24,600 nt of DNA, from NCBI GenBank assembly GCA_964523725.1, contig CAZGAU010000073.1, positions 1 to 24,600 on the forward strand, given 5' to 3'. The notes below the pieces were generated by a model, which saw nothing but the letters and a program-made list of their open reading frames with translations, did no database searches and was not told the origin of the DNA. Origin of the DNA: JADJNW01 sp964523725. Its GTDB lineage: Bacteria > Bacteroidota > Bacteroidia > Chitinophagales > Saprospiraceae. The position numbers and the translations under genes were made by a program. Below, piece by piece: positions 23,432 to 24,600 of the stretch (its first letter is position 1; every line of letters begins with the position of its first letter).

Positions 23432-23665
23432 TATTCTTCATTTTTGCAAAAATTTCCCCAACCTCTCTATTCCAGTCAACGAACGAACATTTGTATTGTT
23501 ATTCTAACAAAAGGAGGCGATATATTTCGTATCTTTGCGCCGCCTTAAGAACTCAGTCGTAACCAAATTTTAAAACCATTTCAAACGGAAGCAAGGATTA
23601 AAGGAATGCTCGGGTTTCCGACTTCCGAACTCCGACTTCCGGATTCGTAAAATTGCTTCGAACGG
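23432..23665 (+). promoter_or_regulatory. Leader and promoter region of icmF
   Basis: A 234-bp spacer. It contains a 14-bp perfect palindrome ATTTTTGCAAAAAT (23440-23453) just past the transporter stop, and a TAnnTTTG element TATCTTTG (23530-23537) followed by CGCC, which fits the -7 box but lacks a -33 partner at normal spacing. A two-copy 14-bp tandem repeat (23617-23644) lies in the leader. No small gene is seen. Confidence 0.5.
23617..23644. repeat. Tandem TCCGACTTCCG repeat in the icmF leader
   Basis: Two adjoining 14-bp units, TCCGACTTCCGAAC (23617-23630) and TCCGACTTCCGGAT (23631-23644), identical over their first 11 bases, 21 bp before the icmF ATG. Probably a remnant of a simple intergenic repeat family. 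Confidence 0.65.
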
Positions 23666-24600
23666 ATGGAAAAAGTAACTCCCTACCAACCCGAGAATAA
23701 AATTCGTATCGTTACCGCTGCCTCGCTCTTCGACGGGCACGATGCAGCGATCAACATCATGCGTCGTATTTTGCAAAGCTCTGGCGCGGAGATCATTCAC
23801 CTCGGGCATAATCGCTCGGTGGAAGAAATCGTGAATACCGCGATCCAGGAAGATGTGCAGGGCATCGCTATTACGTCTTATCAGGGCGGTCACGTGGAGT
23901 TTTTCAAGTATGCGCACGACCTGCTCAAAGAGCGCGGCGCGGATCACATCAAGATTTTCGGCGGCGGCGGAGGCACCATCCTTCCTTCTGAAATCAAGGA
24001 ATTGCACGACTACGGCATCACGCGCATCTACAGCCCCGACGACGGGCGCAAGATGGGCTTGCAGGGCATGATCAACGATGTGCTGGAGAAATGCGATTTC
24101 CCGGTGGGCTTTAGCCTGAACGGAGAAATTTCACACATGCTGCAACAAGACCCCAATGCCATTGCCCGCTTGATCTCTATTGCCGAAAACAACCCCGAAA
24201 AGTTTGATAAAGATATTCGCCCGCTGCTGAAACGGAGCAATGCACCGGTGTTGGGTATCACGGGCACCGGAGGCGCAGGAAAATCAAGCCTGGTGGATGA
24301 ACTGATCCGCCGTTTTTTACTGGATTTTGATGATAAAACCATCGGCATTATTTCTGTAGATCCTTCCAAACGCAAGACTGGCGGGGCTTTACTCGGCGAC
24401 CGGATTCGCATGAATTCGGTGAATCATCCTCGCGTGTATATGCGCTCACTGGCAACGCGGCAGAGCAATCTGGCTTTGTCCAAATATGTGCAATCGGCGG
24501 TAGATGTGCTGAAAGCCGCTAAATTCGACCTGATTATCCTGGAAACCTCCGGGATTGGTCAATCCGATACCGAAATTACCGACCACAGCGACGCGAGCCT
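23666..24600 (+). CDS. icmF: IcmF: fused isobutyryl-CoA mutase, N-terminal part (runs off the window)
   Basis: Adenosylcobalamin-dependent acyl-CoA mutase fused to its own G-protein chaperone; isomerises isobutyryl-CoA and n-butyryl-CoA. The open frame runs without a stop to the window edge, giving 311 complete codons of an expected length of about 1100. The B12-binding domain comes first: SLFDGHDAAINIMRRIL with axial-ligand H25 in DGHD, then ITSYQGGH and GGGGGTILPSE. The MeaB/MMAA-like GTPase domain begins near residue 195 with P-loop GITGTGGAGKSS, then SVDPSKRKTGGALLGDRIRMN and ETSGIGQSD. This B12–GTPase order at the N-terminus separates IcmF from methylmalonyl-CoA mutase, whose B12 domain is C-terminal. 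The substrate-binding mutase domain would follow beyond the window. ATG 23666 is the family-consistent start. Confidence 0.92.
   Translation, partial: MEKVTPYQPENKIRIVTAASLFDGHDAAINIMRRILQSSGAEIIHLGHNRSVEEIVNTAIQEDVQGIAITSYQGGHVEFFKYAHDLLKERGADHIKIFGGGGGTILPSEIKELHDYGITRIYSPDDGRKMGLQGMINDVLEKCDFPVGFSLNGEISHMLQQDPNAIARLISIAENNPEKFDKDIRPLLKRSNAPVLGITGTGGAGKSSLVDELIRRFLLDFDDKTIGIISVDPSKRKTGGALLGDRIRMNSVNHPRVYMRSLATRQSNLALSKYVQSAVDVLKAAKFDLIILETSGIGQSDTEITDHSDAS

Noticed and set aside
23511..23518. AAAGGAGG as a Shine-Dalgarno sequence
   Set aside because: No ATG, GTG or TTG follows at ribosome-binding distance and the real icmF start is about 150 bp away; it lies upstream of the -7 element.

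Overview
The window looks like a chromosome segment (one scaffold with a 100-N gap) from a member of the Bacteroidota, most likely a Saprospiria/Lewinella-like marine or environmental bacterium. The grounds are a SusC/SusD outer-membrane import pair, the DUF4271–HemD gene pair, a class II ProRS of the short archaeal/eukaryotic type, an IcmF-type fused mutase, several TAnnTTTG promoter elements, and almost no Shine-Dalgarno sequences ahead of starts. The placement is inference from gene content; no search was run.

Layout. Bases 48-533 encode a small two-helix membrane protein whose N-terminus resembles an effector-associated domain of the EAD11 kind; its partners would lie off the left edge. 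Bases 660-3601 hold two minus-strand exported proteins: an OmpP1/FadL-like barrel and a strongly biased Tyr/Asp, Trp/Asn then Arg/Ser/Thr-rich protein. Divergent from them are proS and a long-chain acyl-CoA ligase, separated by two intergenic hairpins. Bases 7302-9781 (minus) hold a 42-residue membrane protein and a PpiD-like membrane-anchored foldase. A repeat-rich stretch and an assembly gap follow. Bases 10236-12242 (minus) form a histidine kinase/OmpR-type regulator operon. Divergent from it is DUF4271–hemD with a strong terminator, then a Nudix CoA-pyrophosphatase-like gene.

The right third (14927-23431) looks like a nutrient-acquisition locus. A gene for an HTH–single TM–extracytoplasmic-domain protein is transcribed divergently from susC-susD, followed by an SGNH hydrolase and a DASS-type anion transporter. 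The intergenic region carries two 15-bp direct repeats exactly 20 bp apart, next to the HTH–TM gene. A coherent reading is binding and import of an esterified compound by SusCD, de-esterification by the SGNH enzyme, uptake of a released carboxylate by the DASS carrier, and control by the HTH–TM protein acting as a one-component membrane sensor. This is inference. The window ends inside icmF (B12-dependent acyl-CoA mutase fused to its G-protein chaperone).

Intergenic spaces hold several unrelated short repeats and palindromes, three rho-independent terminators with T-tracts, and at least two promoters that overlap the preceding gene's terminator. A three-unit, 11-bp-periodic TTAACA-type array upstream of the kinase operon is a candidate response-regulator site.
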